DNA of 10,157 nucleotides from DASYYE01 sp035946955 (GCA_035946955.1 DASYYE010000270.1:1-10157); one strand, 5' to 3'; counted from the stretch's first letter, positions 1 to 7,352 are shown. The notes: a model not told the origin generated them from the letters alone. Translations and numbers: made by a program.

Positions 1-118
1 GGATCCGCTGTTGGTGCAGTTAGTCGCGGTGCATTCGTCCTGACGGTATGGAAGCATAGGTTTTCGAGCGCATAAGCCAGCTTTGCAACGGCACCGAGCC
101 TTACCGAAGGCGGGAGCC

Positions 119-583
119 ATGTACCTATTCGAGTGCGAGGCGATTTTCGAGGCCGAGCCGGCTGAGGTCTGGAAGGTGTGGACCGACGTGGCCCGCTGGC
201 CCGAGTGGGATGTGAGCAAGGAGATCGCGCGGCTGGATGGCCCGTTCGGGCCAGGCGTGTCCGGCTGGGCCAAACAGCGCGGCAACCTGGGCGGCTCCTT
301 CACCATCACTTCGGTGGATGTGGGGCGGCGCTGGGTGACTGAATGCCCGCTGCCACTGGGCAAGGTCGTCTTCGACCATGTGCTCGAGCCGGACGGGAAG
401 GGACACGTCCGGGTGGTCAAGCGGGTTGAGGTGGAGGGCGGGATCGCACCCTTGATCCGGCTGTTCGCCCCCAAGATGCGCCGCGACATCGCCGAGTCCC
501 TAGCCGCCCTGGGCCGCCGGGCAGCTGCGAGCGGCCCCTGGGTCGGTAAGCAGCAGGCGACCCCGGCATCGGCCGACAAGTAG
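119..583 (+). CDS. SRPBCC / polyketide cyclase-like small protein
   Basis: A 154-residue protein with the look of the START/SRPBCC (polyketide cyclase/dehydrase) superfamily, whose members form a deep hydrophobic pocket. The N-terminal pattern 'EAIFEAEPAEVWKVWTDVAR' followed by 'WPEWD' is the usual first strand, helix and W-P-x-W-D signature of the family, and 'VFDHVLEPDGKGHVRVVKRVEV' reads as the later beta strands before a C-terminal helix. An in-frame ATG lies at 83, but the family match begins at the ATG at 119, which has AAGG 8 nt upstream, so I take 119. The ligand is unknown. Members act as cyclases, lipid binders or stress proteins, and no polyketide synthase is nearby to argue for a cyclase. 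It stands alone, with no partner gene on its strand for about 1.7 kb. The family call is firm; the function is open. Confidence 0.85.
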   Translation: MYLFECEAIFEAEPAEVWKVWTDVARWPEWDVSKEIARLDGPFGPGVSGWAKQRGNLGGSFTITSVDVGRRWVTECPLPLGKVVFDHVLEPDGKGHVRVVKRVEVEGGIAPLIRLFAPKMRRDIAESLAALGRRAAASGPWVGKQQATPASADK

Positions 584-842
584 CCGATGTGAGGAAGTGT
601 GCCGTGGCGGCATTGCACTGGTGTGTGGTATTGCCCAAAAAGCGGCATGGTCGCCTCCGTTTTGGCTTTCGATCATGGCTGACGTAGCCGCTTGCCCTTC
701 TGCGACCACCGCCAAAGTCCAAGCCGGGCACATCGAGATCGCCGCTCTCAAGAGCAGCTATCAGCAGGGCCACGATGAAGGCGAGCGCCCCCAGCACAAG
801 CAGCCCGGCGGCCGCCGCCACCGGGACTGCGACGACCCTCAC
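417..842 (-). CDS. Possible small membrane protein (doubtful)
   Basis: An open frame from a GTG at 842. Its first 35 residues form one long hydrophobic stretch (about residues 8-30, 'AAAAGLLVLGALAFIVALLI'), followed by an acidic then an arginine-rich segment. That order resembles a single-pass membrane protein with a cytoplasmic basic tail. The second half runs antisense through the SRPBCC gene and has the Pro/Arg-rich composition of a shadow frame, and no clear ribosome binding site precedes the GTG. If real, only the part from 842 to about 600 is likely to be the original gene, and it would have lost its own stop. I do not recognise a family. Confidence 0.2.
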   Translation of the reverse strand: MRVVAVPVAAAAGLLVLGALAFIVALLIAALESGDLDVPGLDFGGGRRRASGYVSHDRKPKRRRPCRFLGNTTHQCNAATAHFLTSATCRPMPGSPAAYRPRGRSQLPGGPGRLGTRRCRGASWGRTAGSRVRSRPPPQPA

Positions 843-865
843 CCGCTACGAGGTCTACGCAGTGG

Positions 866-1045
866 GCATCGCAGTCGCCGGACAGCAAGGCCAGGACCGG
901 CCGGGTGGAGGTGAGCTACCTCGGCGGCCAGCTGCACGAGGCCGCCACCCGCAGTCATACGGTGCTGACCGACCAGCCCTGTTCCGCGGGCGGCGCGGAT
1001 GCCGCGCTGACGCAGGCCACATCGAAGCCCGGAAACCGACCCACC
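866..1045 (+). pseudogene. OsmC-family N-terminal remnant
   Basis: In one plus-strand frame the residues 'ARTGRVEVSYLGGQL', then 'HEAATRSHTVLTDQP', then 'AGGADAALT' match the start of actinobacterial OsmC/Ohr-type proteins (pattern: R-V-x-V-x-Y-L-G-G, R-x-H-x-x-x-x-D-Q-P, G-G-x-D-A-x-P-T). OsmC/Ohr proteins reduce organic hydroperoxides with a pair of cysteines. Here the frame diverges into Pro/Arg-rich low-information sequence after about 1020. The central helix and both reactive cysteines, which would follow 'PTELFVASLASC'-like sequence, are absent, so only about 50 of some 140 residues remain. A GTG at 905 could start it but has no good ribosome binding site. I read it as a dead 5' fragment, cut off by a deletion or rearrangement, not as a functional small gene. 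Confidence 0.6.
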
Positions 1046-1060
1046 ACACCCAGAGGTTCA

Positions 1061-1075
1061 CGGACCTGCGGTCCG
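1061..1075 (-). terminator. Hairpin downstream of the SARP gene
   Basis: Perfect 6-bp stem CGGACC with a TGC loop and GGTCCG, about 100 nt past the SARP stop codon. There is no T tract, which is common for actinomycete terminators. It could terminate minus-strand transcription from the SARP gene; this is inference from position only. Confidence 0.35.
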
Positions 1076-1172
1076 GGCGGCGGCAGCGCCGCTGGCCTCA
1101 AGCGGTCTAAGCACCTTGAGCCTGATCACCAGGATGCCACCCTTCAATCCGTGCCGGGTGATGGGCCAGCCG

Positions 1173-2069
1173 CTAAGCCGACCGCCATAGCAAGCACTCG
1201 GTGAGGGCAGGATCGGCCACTAGAACCTGGTGGTGCACCCTCCGCAGGCCTGGACCCGGTTCCACCCCCAGCTCATCGACCAGTGCCCGCCGGGCACGCT
1301 GATAGACCACCAGCGCCTCTGCCTGGCGGCCGGTCAGGCAAAGCGCCCGCATGAGCAACTCGGTCAGCCGTTCACGGAACGGATGACAGGCCACTAGCGT
1401 GGACAGCTCACCAATGAGCCCCGGTGCCTGGCCCAGGCTGAGCATCACCTCAGCGCGTTCTTCCTGGGTCGCCAGCCGCATCTCGGCCAGGCGCACGCGG
1501 TGCACCTGGGCCAGCGGCCCTGGGATACCCGCCAGGGCTGTCCCGTGCCATAGGGCCAGCGCGGCGTCCATGTGCGCGACGGCCTCATCCAGGTTCCCCC
1601 GGGTGCGGGCCTGGCGTGCAGCCGCCAGCCGTTGCCCGGCGAGCGCCAGGTCGAGCTGCTCTGGGGCGAGCTGCAGCGCATACCCGTGCCCCTCAGAGAC
1701 CAGCACGCTGCCCGGTTCCCGCCTTGCTCGCCCTGGCTCGAGGATCTTGCGCAGCCGGGCCACGTAGCTGTGGACGACATTGGACGCGGTGGCGGGCGCA
1801 TGTGTGCCCCAGACGGCATCCACCAGCTCATCCCGCGGCATCACATGCCCCTGGTTCATGAGCAGCGCCGCGAGCACCGCCTGCTGGCGTGGCCAGCCCA
1901 GGAGGAGCTGACGCTCCGCACGGAACGCACGCAGCAGGCCGAGTACCTCGAACCGGACCAGCAGCCAGACGTCATCCCCCGCAGCCTTCCCGCCAGAACA
2001 CCCAGGCCGCATGCGTGATGGCCTGGCTTGCAGACATGCGACGACAGCCTCAGGATCACAACTCCGCAT
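1173..2069 (-). CDS. SARP-family transcriptional activator (stand-alone)
   Basis: A 298-residue Streptomyces antibiotic regulatory protein of the AfsR/DnrI/RedD type, a DNA-binding activator usually of secondary metabolism. From about residue 38 it shows the OmpR-like winged helix: 'FEVLGLL', 'PRQQAVLAALLMNQG', 'ELVDAVWG' and 'TASNVVHSYVARLRKIL', ending near 'GHGYAL'. The bacterial transcriptional activator domain (BTAD) follows, with 'ALALWHGTALAG' and the typical close 'RARRALVDELGVEPGPGLRR'. There is no NB-ARC or TPR part, so this is the short class. I keep the ATG at 2069 because AAAGGA lies 3 nt upstream; an ATG at 2012 is the alternative and has no ribosome binding site. It is divergent from the AfsR-like gene across a 218-nt shared control region. 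Its target genes are not identifiable here. Confidence 0.9.
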   Translation of the reverse strand: MRSCDPEAVVACLQARPSRMRPGCSGGKAAGDDVWLLVRFEVLGLLRAFRAERQLLLGWPRQQAVLAALLMNQGHVMPRDELVDAVWGTHAPATASNVVHSYVARLRKILEPGRARREPGSVLVSEGHGYALQLAPEQLDLALAGQRLAAARQARTRGNLDEAVAHMDAALALWHGTALAGIPGPLAQVHRVRLAEMRLATQEERAEVMLSLGQAPGLIGELSTLVACHPFRERLTELLMRALCLTGRQAEALVVYQRARRALVDELGVEPGPGLRRVHHQVLVADPALTECLLWRSA

Positions 2070-2287
2070 TCGTCCTTTGTCTCAGGCAGCCGTGGCAGTA
2101 ATCCTGCGGGAACCTTGCGGTGGAGATGGGGGCCATCTGCCGTCAGCCCTAGCCAGGTATAACATGGCCCTTGTCTGGGCCCGGGGAACGCAGCAGTGCC
2201 GTGACGATTGTGTACGGGGCGACTCGCGAGTGTCTACGGCTAACTCCCCGCGGAACACGGCACGCAGCGTGTGCGGGAGGTGGCGCC
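2070..2287. promoter_or_regulatory. Divergent control region between two SARP-type genes
   Basis: This 218-nt gap must carry the promoters of both divergent regulators. A TATAAC hexamer at 2158-2163 is a plausible plus-strand -10, though I see no good -35. An inverted repeat, ACACG (2255-2259), 8 nt, CGTGT (2268-2272), lies just before the ribosome binding site of the AfsR-like gene. SARP proteins bind direct heptamer repeats; I could not find an unambiguous pair by eye. Confidence 0.4.
2275..2280 (+). promoter_or_regulatory. Ribosome binding site deciding a TTG start
   Basis: GGGAGG, 7 nt before TTG 2288. It supports an unusual TTG start for the AfsR-like gene over the longer upstream frame. 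Confidence 0.65.
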
Positions 2288-5068
2288 TTGGTTGAGTGCC
2301 GCTTACTCGGTGTGGTTGAGATAGTGGTCAACGGAGAGTTGGCCGATCTCGGCCATCCCCGGCAGCAGGCGGTGCTCGCGGTCCTGCTGGCCGAACTCAA
2401 CCGTGTAGTCTCCATCGAGTCGCTCGTCGACCGGGTCTGGGGTTATAACCCCCCTACCACGGCGCGGAACACCCTCTACGCGCACGTGGCACGGCTGCGC
2501 CGGGCGCTTCCAGCATCCGCGGGAATTCTGCTCTCCCGCCGCGGACCTGGCTACATCGTCGAGGCCGATCCCGAGGTGGTCGACCTGTACCGGTTCAGGC
2601 GCCTGGCTGCCGATGCCAGGGCGGCCGATGACGACCGGGCCGCGAACGGCCTGTTCGCGGAGGCGCTTGGCCTATGGCGGGGGCCGGCGTTCGCAGGCCT
2701 GGCAAGCCCATGGCTGGACGGGCTCCGGGTCGCGGCTGACGACGAGTTCCTTGCCGTGACTGTGTCGCACAATGATGTACGGCTCCGCCTAGGACAGCAC
2801 CTTGAGCTGCTCGGAGACTTGCGGCGCCTCACCGCGGCACACCCGCTGGATGAGCGACTCGTCGGCCAGCTCGTACTCGCGGCGTATCGTTCCGGCTACC
2901 GGGCTGAAGCCCTTGATCAGTATCATCAGATGCGTACGCGGCTAAGTGATGAGCTCGGGGTCGGGCCCGGACCGCAACTTCGGTGCCGTTATGAGCAGGT
3001 CTTGCGCGACGATCCCGTGTTGGCGGGGCCGGTGCCGCAGCATCCCCGGGCCACGGGACAGGTTCCAGCCCAGCTACCACATGAGCTGTCAGACTTCACA
3101 GGCCGCCATGCAGAACTAGAGGCGCTCCGCGCACTGTTCGCCGACACAGGTCCAGCCAATGCCATCGCGCTGATCTCGGCTATCGACGGTCTCCCAGGAG
3201 TCGGCAAGACCGCACTTGCGGTCAAGTTCGCGCACGAGGTTGGTGGGGCCTTCCCCGACGGTCAGCTACACATCGACCTGCGCGGCTTCGACCCGGAGCG
3301 GGGCCCGGTGCGCGCCGATGACGCTCTCGGCTATCTCCTGCGTGGCATCGGTGTGCCACCGGAACAGGTTCCGCTGGAACTCGACGACAAGGTTGGGTTG
3401 TACCGGAGCCTGCTGGCTGAAAAACGGATATTGATCGTGCTCGACAATGCGGCCACCACAGACCAGGTCCGGCCACTGCTGCCAGGACGTGGGGGGACTT
3501 TGACGTTGGTCACCAGCCGCAACCGCCTGTCCGGGCTGGTGGCACGAGACGGCGCCCGCAGGATAACGCTCGGCGTGCTGAGCACCAGCGAAGCAGCGGA
3601 ACTGCTTCGCAGGGTAGTTGGGCATAGCCGCGTTTCCGCCGAGCCGGACTCGGCCAGCGAACTCGCCCGGTTGTGCGGACATCTGCCTCTGGCGCTGCGC
3701 CTCGCGGCCGAGCGGGCAGCGAGCTGCCCCTCGCTAAGTCTGAGCGCCCTCGCTGACGAACTGATGACCGAGCGGCACCGACTCGACGTCCTCGCCGTTG
3801 ACGACCCGGCGTCGAGCATGCGTGCGGTCTTCTGGTGGTCGTACCGGCAGCTGCCGCCCGCCGCAGCGCGCATGTTCCGAATACTCAGCCTGCATCCTGG
3901 CCCGGACATCAGCCTCCACGGGGCCGCCGCGCTCAGCGGCACGCCATTGACGCTGGCGCGCCAGCAACTCGGTGCACTCACGAATACTCACCTGATCGAG
4001 CAAGACGCGCCCGGCCGCTACCACTTCCATGATCTGCTGCGTGTGTACGCAGCCGAGCTGGCGCTCGCCGAGGAGCCAGCGCAGGAGCGCAGGCTGGCGA
4101 TGCGACGCGTGATCGGCTGGTACCTGCACACCGCCGACGTGGCCGGGCGTGCGCTTGTGCCTCAACGCCGCCATCCCGCATTTGAGCCATTAGACCCAAG
4201 CTGTACACCCCTCGGCCTGGCCAGCCACAGCGAAGCACTCGAATGGTGCGACGCGGAGCGGGCGAACCTAGTGGCCGTCGCTTGCCAGGCCCACCAAATC
4301 GGCAGCCACCAGGCCGCCTGGAAGTTGCCCATCATGCTGTGGGGATACTTCACGCTGCGCAAGCCATGGGCCGACTGGCTCGCCATGCTCCAGACCGGCC
4401 TGGAAGCGGCCCACCAAATCGGAGACATGCACGGCGAATGCGCAATCGTAAACAATCTGGGCGTGCTCTACAATGACCGGCACCAACCCACGGTTGCCAT
4501 GACCTACTATCAGCGGGCCCTGGAACTGTCCCGTGAGACCGGTGACAGCTACGCGGAAGTCACAGCGTTTAACAACCTTAGCTCGGTTTGCCGGAACCTC
4601 GCCCGGCTCAGCGAGGCATCAGATTATGCCAGTCAAGCTCTCCTCCTGGCACGCAAGATAGAAGACCGCTGGGGTGAATGCTGGGCGCAGAATACCCTCG
4701 GTGAGATCTGCTGCGACAGCAAGAGATTCGAGGACGCACTCAATCACACCCGACAGGCCCTTGTTCTTTCCCGGGAAATAGGGCACCGGCATGACGAAGG
4801 CAGCGCACTGCACACCCTAGGCGAGACCAACTGGCGCTGCCATCGCTTCGAAGCGGCCCAGGCCGACCTTGAACAGGCCCTGGCCATCCGGCGGGAGATC
4901 AGTGACAGGCAGGGCACGGCCCATACCCTGACCGTCCTTGGTGAGGTCATGCAGCACACTGGCCGGGCCGAGGAAGCGCGGCATTACTGGCAGGAAGCCG
5001 TGGCCATTCACGAAGACCTAGGCGAAGCCCAGGCCGCGCAACTCCGTGCCCGTCTGGCAGAACTCTAA
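2288..5068 (+). CDS. AfsR-like regulator: SARP + NB-ARC + TPR
   Basis: A 926-residue multidomain regulator close in length and order to AfsR. Residues about 1-95 are the winged helix ('PRQQAVLAVLLAELN', 'LVDRVWG', 'TLYAHVARLRRAL'). Residues about 100-245 are the BTAD, ending 'RTRLSDELGVGPGPQLR'. Residues about 280-580 are an NB-ARC/STAND ATPase with Walker A 'GLPGVGKTAL' near 301, Walker B 'ILIVLDNA' near 381, sensor-like 'VTSRNRL', 'GHLPLAL' near 463 and an MHD-like 'FHDLL' near 578. Residues about 715-926 hold about five 40-residue TPR repeats ('NNLG', 'NTLGEI', 'HTLGE', 'TVLGEV'). STAND proteins switch on ATP binding and oligomerise; the TPRs probably sense a ligand or partner. I start at TTG 2288 because GGGAGG lies 7 nt upstream and the protein then opens directly in the first domain. 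An upstream in-frame TTG at 2171 lacks such a site. The serine/threonine kinase partner typical of AfsR is not in the window. Confidence 0.93.
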   Translation: MVECRLLGVVEIVVNGELADLGHPRQQAVLAVLLAELNRVVSIESLVDRVWGYNPPTTARNTLYAHVARLRRALPASAGILLSRRGPGYIVEADPEVVDLYRFRRLAADARAADDDRAANGLFAEALGLWRGPAFAGLASPWLDGLRVAADDEFLAVTVSHNDVRLRLGQHLELLGDLRRLTAAHPLDERLVGQLVLAAYRSGYRAEALDQYHQMRTRLSDELGVGPGPQLRCRYEQVLRDDPVLAGPVPQHPRATGQVPAQLPHELSDFTGRHAELEALRALFADTGPANAIALISAIDGLPGVGKTALAVKFAHEVGGAFPDGQLHIDLRGFDPERGPVRADDALGYLLRGIGVPPEQVPLELDDKVGLYRSLLAEKRILIVLDNAATTDQVRPLLPGRGGTLTLVTSRNRLSGLVARDGARRITLGVLSTSEAAELLRRVVGHSRVSAEPDSASELARLCGHLPLALRLAAERAASCPSLSLSALADELMTERHRLDVLAVDDPASSMRAVFWWSYRQLPPAAARMFRILSLHPGPDISLHGAAALSGTPLTLARQQLGALTNTHLIEQDAPGRYHFHDLLRVYAAELALAEEPAQERRLAMRRVIGWYLHTADVAGRALVPQRRHPAFEPLDPSCTPLGLASHSEALEWCDAERANLVAVACQAHQIGSHQAAWKLPIMLWGYFTLRKPWADWLAMLQTGLEAAHQIGDMHGECAIVNNLGVLYNDRHQPTVAMTYYQRALELSRETGDSYAEVTAFNNLSSVCRNLARLSEASDYASQALLLARKIEDRWGECWAQNTLGEICCDSKRFEDALNHTRQALVLSREIGHRHDEGSALHTLGETNWRCHRFEAAQADLEQALAIRREISDRQGTAHTLTVLGEVMQHTGRAEEARHYWQEAVAIHEDLGEAQAAQLRARLAEL

Positions 5069-6134
5069 GAGAGAGCCAGAAGGCCTGGGGGACCTCATAC
5101 CCTAGTAGTACTTTGTTAGGTCGCCACCTGATGGCGACATCAAGCGTCCGTCCGTGCCTGGCGCGGGCCGCGAGAATCATCCGTGCGCGCGCGATACCTT
5201 CGCTGAGGAACCGCCGGGCGGAGGCCAGGGCGGCCCGGTCTTCCGCGATCAGACCTTGTTCATAACCAGCCTGGACAGCGAGCCAGATGCCGGGCAGATT
5301 GACCTGCCGCTTGCAGGTCACGTCCGCGGCCGCGGTGGCCTTCTCGGCCCGTGAGGGCCGCGCCGGCCAGTGTGCAGCCGCCACGGCGCTGGTGTTCGGG
5401 TAATTGAACCCCCGTGCGCCCATGCACTGGCTCCACGACTTCTCGACGAGCGCTATCCGCGGGTTCCGTGCGGTGAGCCCGGCCGCGGTCGCGCTGAGTT
5501 CGCCCGACAGGGAAAGGTTGACGTGGTCCTGCCTGGTCCAGCCGTACCGCATGATCTGCTCGGCAGCGAGGCCGACGCAGCCCACGTCCTGGTGGTAGCC
5601 GACGGGGGGTGCCGAGCCCGGGCCACCCGGTGGCTGGCCGCCGGTGAGGGCGAGCCAGTAGGCCACAGAATGGCGGGTTCTTGACCTGGGCCTGGGCAGG
5701 GCTGCGCCCGCCATGACCACATGGGCGTGGGAGTACCCGTCCCGTGCCGCCTGGACCGGATTGTCGATGCCGTAAGGAAGCACCACCGGGGTGGCCGCTT
5801 CCTGGCGTGCGGTGACCGGGTGCGCCTGATAGGAAAAGCCCTTCCCGCGCATGCAGGTGGCGGTCAGGACACCAATCGCGGTTATCAGCGTGGCCGTGTC
5901 GGCGGAGCTGAGCTGGTAGGTATCCAGCGGCAGGTGGATGGTGCCTTTGGTGGCGGTAGCAGGGGCAGGTGGCGGTGAGGCGGGGACCGCAGGCGGCGCC
6001 ATGGAAGGAGCGCCGTTCGGCACGGGCTGATATGCGGCACAGCCCGTCAGCGCCAGCAGTGACCCGATGACCCCCGCCATCTGCCTGGTGCGGCGGCCAC
6101 GACGCTGCCCCGCAGCGTGGTTATTGCTTGCCAT
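4947..6134 (-). CDS. Secreted lipoprotein of unknown function
   Basis: The frame gives 395 residues. The N terminus has an arginine-rich n-region ('RRGRRTR'), a hydrophobic core and a lipobox L-T-G-C with the lipidated Cys at 32, then a Pro/Ala linker, so it should be anchored on the outer face of the membrane. The body shows spaced Cys-Met and Gly-Phe motifs ('TCMRGKGFSYQ', 'DVGCVGLAAEQ', 'WSQCMGARGFNYP', 'ADVTCKRQVNLPG'), recalling uncharacterised actinobacterial lipoproteins whose biochemical role I cannot name. The ATG at 6134 overlaps the end of the sulfotransferase-like gene by 14 nt, suggesting translational coupling. The last ~65 residues look non-native: they cross a hairpin (5120-5138) and run 122 nt antisense into the AfsR-like gene. 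An out-of-frame TGA at 5140-5142 just before the hairpin hints that a frameshift removed the original stop. Confidence 0.75.
   Translation of the reverse strand: MASNNHAAGQRRGRRTRQMAGVIGSLLALTGCAAYQPVPNGAPSMAPPAVPASPPPAPATATKGTIHLPLDTYQLSSADTATLITAIGVLTATCMRGKGFSYQAHPVTARQEAATPVVLPYGIDNPVQAARDGYSHAHVVMAGAALPRPRSRTRHSVAYWLALTGGQPPGGPGSAPPVGYHQDVGCVGLAAEQIMRYGWTRQDHVNLSLSGELSATAAGLTARNPRIALVEKSWSQCMGARGFNYPNTSAVAAAHWPARPSRAEKATAAADVTCKRQVNLPGIWLAVQAGYEQGLIAEDRAALASARRFLSEGIARARMILAARARHGRTLDVAIRWRPNKVLLGYEVPQAFWLSLRVLPDGHGVARPGLRLGLREWPRLPASNAALPRPGQCAA
5120..5138. terminator. Hairpin between convergent genes
   Basis: Perfect 7-bp stem GTCGCCA, loop CCTGA, TGGCGAC, 52 nt after the AfsR-like stop codon. 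It sits where the convergent lipoprotein gene should end and could act in both directions. There is no T tract. Confidence 0.5.
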
Positions 6135-6951
6135 AGGGGATCACCGGGTACCCGAGGCGCGCGAGCGAGTCGTTGACCTCTGCTAGCACATGGGGCGGGA
6201 TGAGAGCGGCCGGGACCATCCCGCCAGGCATGCCACTGTCGCCCGCCCGTGGAGCGCTGCCGCCGGCGCGGTGCGGTACATCACCGGAGCCGGGCCCGCC
6301 GTCGCGGCAGGGACAAATGTCCTCACCAAGGAACGCGAACACTTCCTTCCTGACCTGCTCCGGGTCTGCGCACAGGTCTTCGTACCGTACCGTGATGCAA
6401 CGGCCCGCATATTCTTCCTGGAAATCAGTCATGGCCTTCGTATGAATGACCCAGTAATTGGCGATGGCGGCCGCATGGTTACCGGGATGCGCAACCGTGA
6501 ACCGCCGCAGGCCGCCCTCCATGACTCCCCAGGGCGAAGATTTCAGGACGGCGGACACCACATCGAGACAGTTGCGGTGCAAGCAGATGAACTGTGTGCC
6601 GGGAAAGAGCGCCAGGAAGGCGGGCGCCGCCAGAGCCGACCCTGGTGAGATATCGCACCAGCGCGGCTTTCCATCCCGGGCGAGCAGGGGCGTGATCAGC
6701 GCGCCCACCATGGACCTGACGGCGGCGAGAGCGAGGGCGGACGGGCGCCCGCCCGGGCACCGCTCGACCTGCCGCCAGGTTTCCATCGCGTGCCGACACA
6801 ACGGCACGATCCCCGCGTCAGGCACGCACATGAGGTGCGGATGCCCTTCAAGCATAGTTCGCAGGAGTTCGTGCCCGGAGTGCGCATACGTCAGCACAAT
6901 GACCGGATCCTTGCAAGAACCCCCGGGCGGCACCGGCGGCGGGATGGCCAC
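6121..6951 (-). CDS. Sulfotransferase-like protein 1, probable pseudoenzyme
   Basis: A 276-residue protein of the Sulfotransfer_3 / tyrosylprotein-sulfotransferase-like fold, collinear with sulfotransferase 2. Shared parts include 'DPVIVLTYAHSGHELLR', 'LEGHP', 'RWCD', 'FPGTQFICLHRNCLDVV', 'PWG', 'GRCITVRYEDL' and the end 'LARLGYPV'. Family members transfer sulfate from PAPS. The residues expected to do this are changed: the P-loop Arg is His24, the catalytic-base Glu position is Asp45, the Lys after 'WCD' is Ile101, and the 3'-phosphate Ser is Ala134, although Arg126 remains. It may therefore not catalyse, or only bind. I start at GTG 6951, 11 nt after the secreted-protein stop: this makes the first 47 residues align without gaps to copy 2. 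No clear ribosome binding site is seen, so coupling is likely. The frame stays open to 7371, but that part only shadows the secreted-protein gene. Confidence 0.8.
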   Translation of the reverse strand: MAIPPPVPPGGSCKDPVIVLTYAHSGHELLRTMLEGHPHLMCVPDAGIVPLCRHAMETWRQVERCPGGRPSALALAAVRSMVGALITPLLARDGKPRWCDISPGSALAAPAFLALFPGTQFICLHRNCLDVVSAVLKSSPWGVMEGGLRRFTVAHPGNHAAAIANYWVIHTKAMTDFQEEYAGRCITVRYEDLCADPEQVRKEVFAFLGEDICPCRDGGPGSGDVPHRAGGSAPRAGDSGMPGGMVPAALIPPHVLAEVNDSLARLGYPVIPYGKQ

Positions 6952-6962
6952 GGATCGCGCGC

Positions 6963-7256
6963 CTAACTGAAGGAAAGCTTCGAGGCCACCGTCCAGCCTC
7001 TCGTTCCCGTCGACAGGTTCTCCCCCTTGACCCATTCCTGGCTGGTAAACCGGCTTTGGGAGACATAGAATTCCTGCCCGTAGTATCCGAAGCCGTACAC
7101 TCTGGCCTGCCAGCTGCAAAACGACTTGATGGGCGCGCCGCTCACATTGAACCAGCCTGGATAGCCGACCGGGGCGGCCTGGGCCACACCAGCGCCTCCC
7201 ACTATGAGCCCGGATGCCAGAGTGGGTGCGAGTACCACCTTGCCGAGTGTACGCAT
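6963..7256 (-). CDS. Small secreted SH3b-like protein 1
   Basis: A 97-residue preprotein. A Sec signal peptide (n-region 'MRTLGK', hydrophobic core, cleavage expected after A-Q-A at 27) leaves about 70 residues. The mature part reads like one bacterial SH3b domain. 'APIKSFCSWQARVYGFGYYG' fits the 'A-x-V-R-S-x-P-S-x-x-S-x-V-x-G-x-x-x-x-G' opening, then 'QEFYV', and 'EWVKGENLSTGTRGWTVASK' fits the closing W-V ... G-x-x-G-W-V ... L. SH3b domains usually bind cell wall or protein ligands. It is rich in Tyr and Trp and has a single Cys. Its paralogue is 9601-9903. The ATG at 7256 has AAAGGA 7 nt upstream. It is the first gene of a unit with the sulfotransferase-like and lipoprotein genes. The fold call rests on pattern only; an unknown secreted fold is the alternative. 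Confidence 0.8.
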   Translation of the reverse strand: MRTLGKVVLAPTLASGLIVGGAGVAQAAPVGYPGWFNVSGAPIKSFCSWQARVYGFGYYGQEFYVSQSRFTSQEWVKGENLSTGTRGWTVASKLSFS

Positions 7257-7352
7257 TTCGCCGTCCTTTGATGCCTGCTGGCCAGTCGTGGTGCTGGCGG
7301 GTAATTATTCGCCAGTTTCCAGCAGCGCCTGGCGCGCTGTCGCCGGCGATGC
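7257..7352 (-). promoter_or_regulatory. Promoter and leader of secreted protein 1
   Basis: Reading the minus strand, this stretch shares ordered blocks with the leader of secreted protein 2: 'CGCCGGCGAC', 'CTGCTGGAAA', an AT-rich -10-like AATTAC (7301-7306, aligning to TATAAC in copy 2), 'CGCCAGCACC' and the AAAGGA ribosome binding site. The AT-rich part is the loop of a 6-bp inverted repeat, CTGGCG (7294-7299) and CGCCAG (7310-7315), which could be an operator over the -10. No confident -35 is seen. Confidence 0.5.
7323..7339 (-). terminator. Hairpin after the LuxR-type gene
   Basis: Perfect 6-bp stem CAGCGC, loop CTGGC, GCGCTG, about 70 nt after the LuxR-type stop. It may separate that gene from the secreted-protein unit. 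It is not in the conserved part of the two leaders, so it is more likely a terminator than the shared operator. Confidence 0.3.

Larger units (their letters stand above)
584..1172. other. Gene-poor stretch with decayed coding remnants
   Basis: About 590 bases between the SRPBCC stop and the end of the SARP gene. No intact, convincing gene is seen. The stretch contains the 5' remnant of an OsmC-type gene, a doubtful membrane-protein frame on the minus strand, and a hairpin at 1061-1075. It looks like a site of gene decay or past rearrangement rather than a dedicated regulatory region. Confidence 0.5.

Noticed and set aside
1..6. GGATCC at the first base
   Set aside because: A BamHI site at the end may mark a cloned fragment boundary; it has no biological meaning here.
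2171..2287. Upstream TTG start adding 39 residues to the AfsR-like protein
   Set aside because: No ribosome binding site, and the added residues do not belong to the winged-helix domain; TTG 2288 has GGGAGG 7 nt upstream.
3331..3981. Minus-strand frame inside the AfsR-like gene
   Set aside because: Overlaps the intact NB-ARC domain; Ser/Arg-rich shadow typical of high-GC DNA.
6963..7256. Secreted protein 1 as a lactococcin-972-type bacteriocin
   Set aside because: Size and signal peptide fit, but the family's internal pattern is absent and the SH3b-like order fits better.
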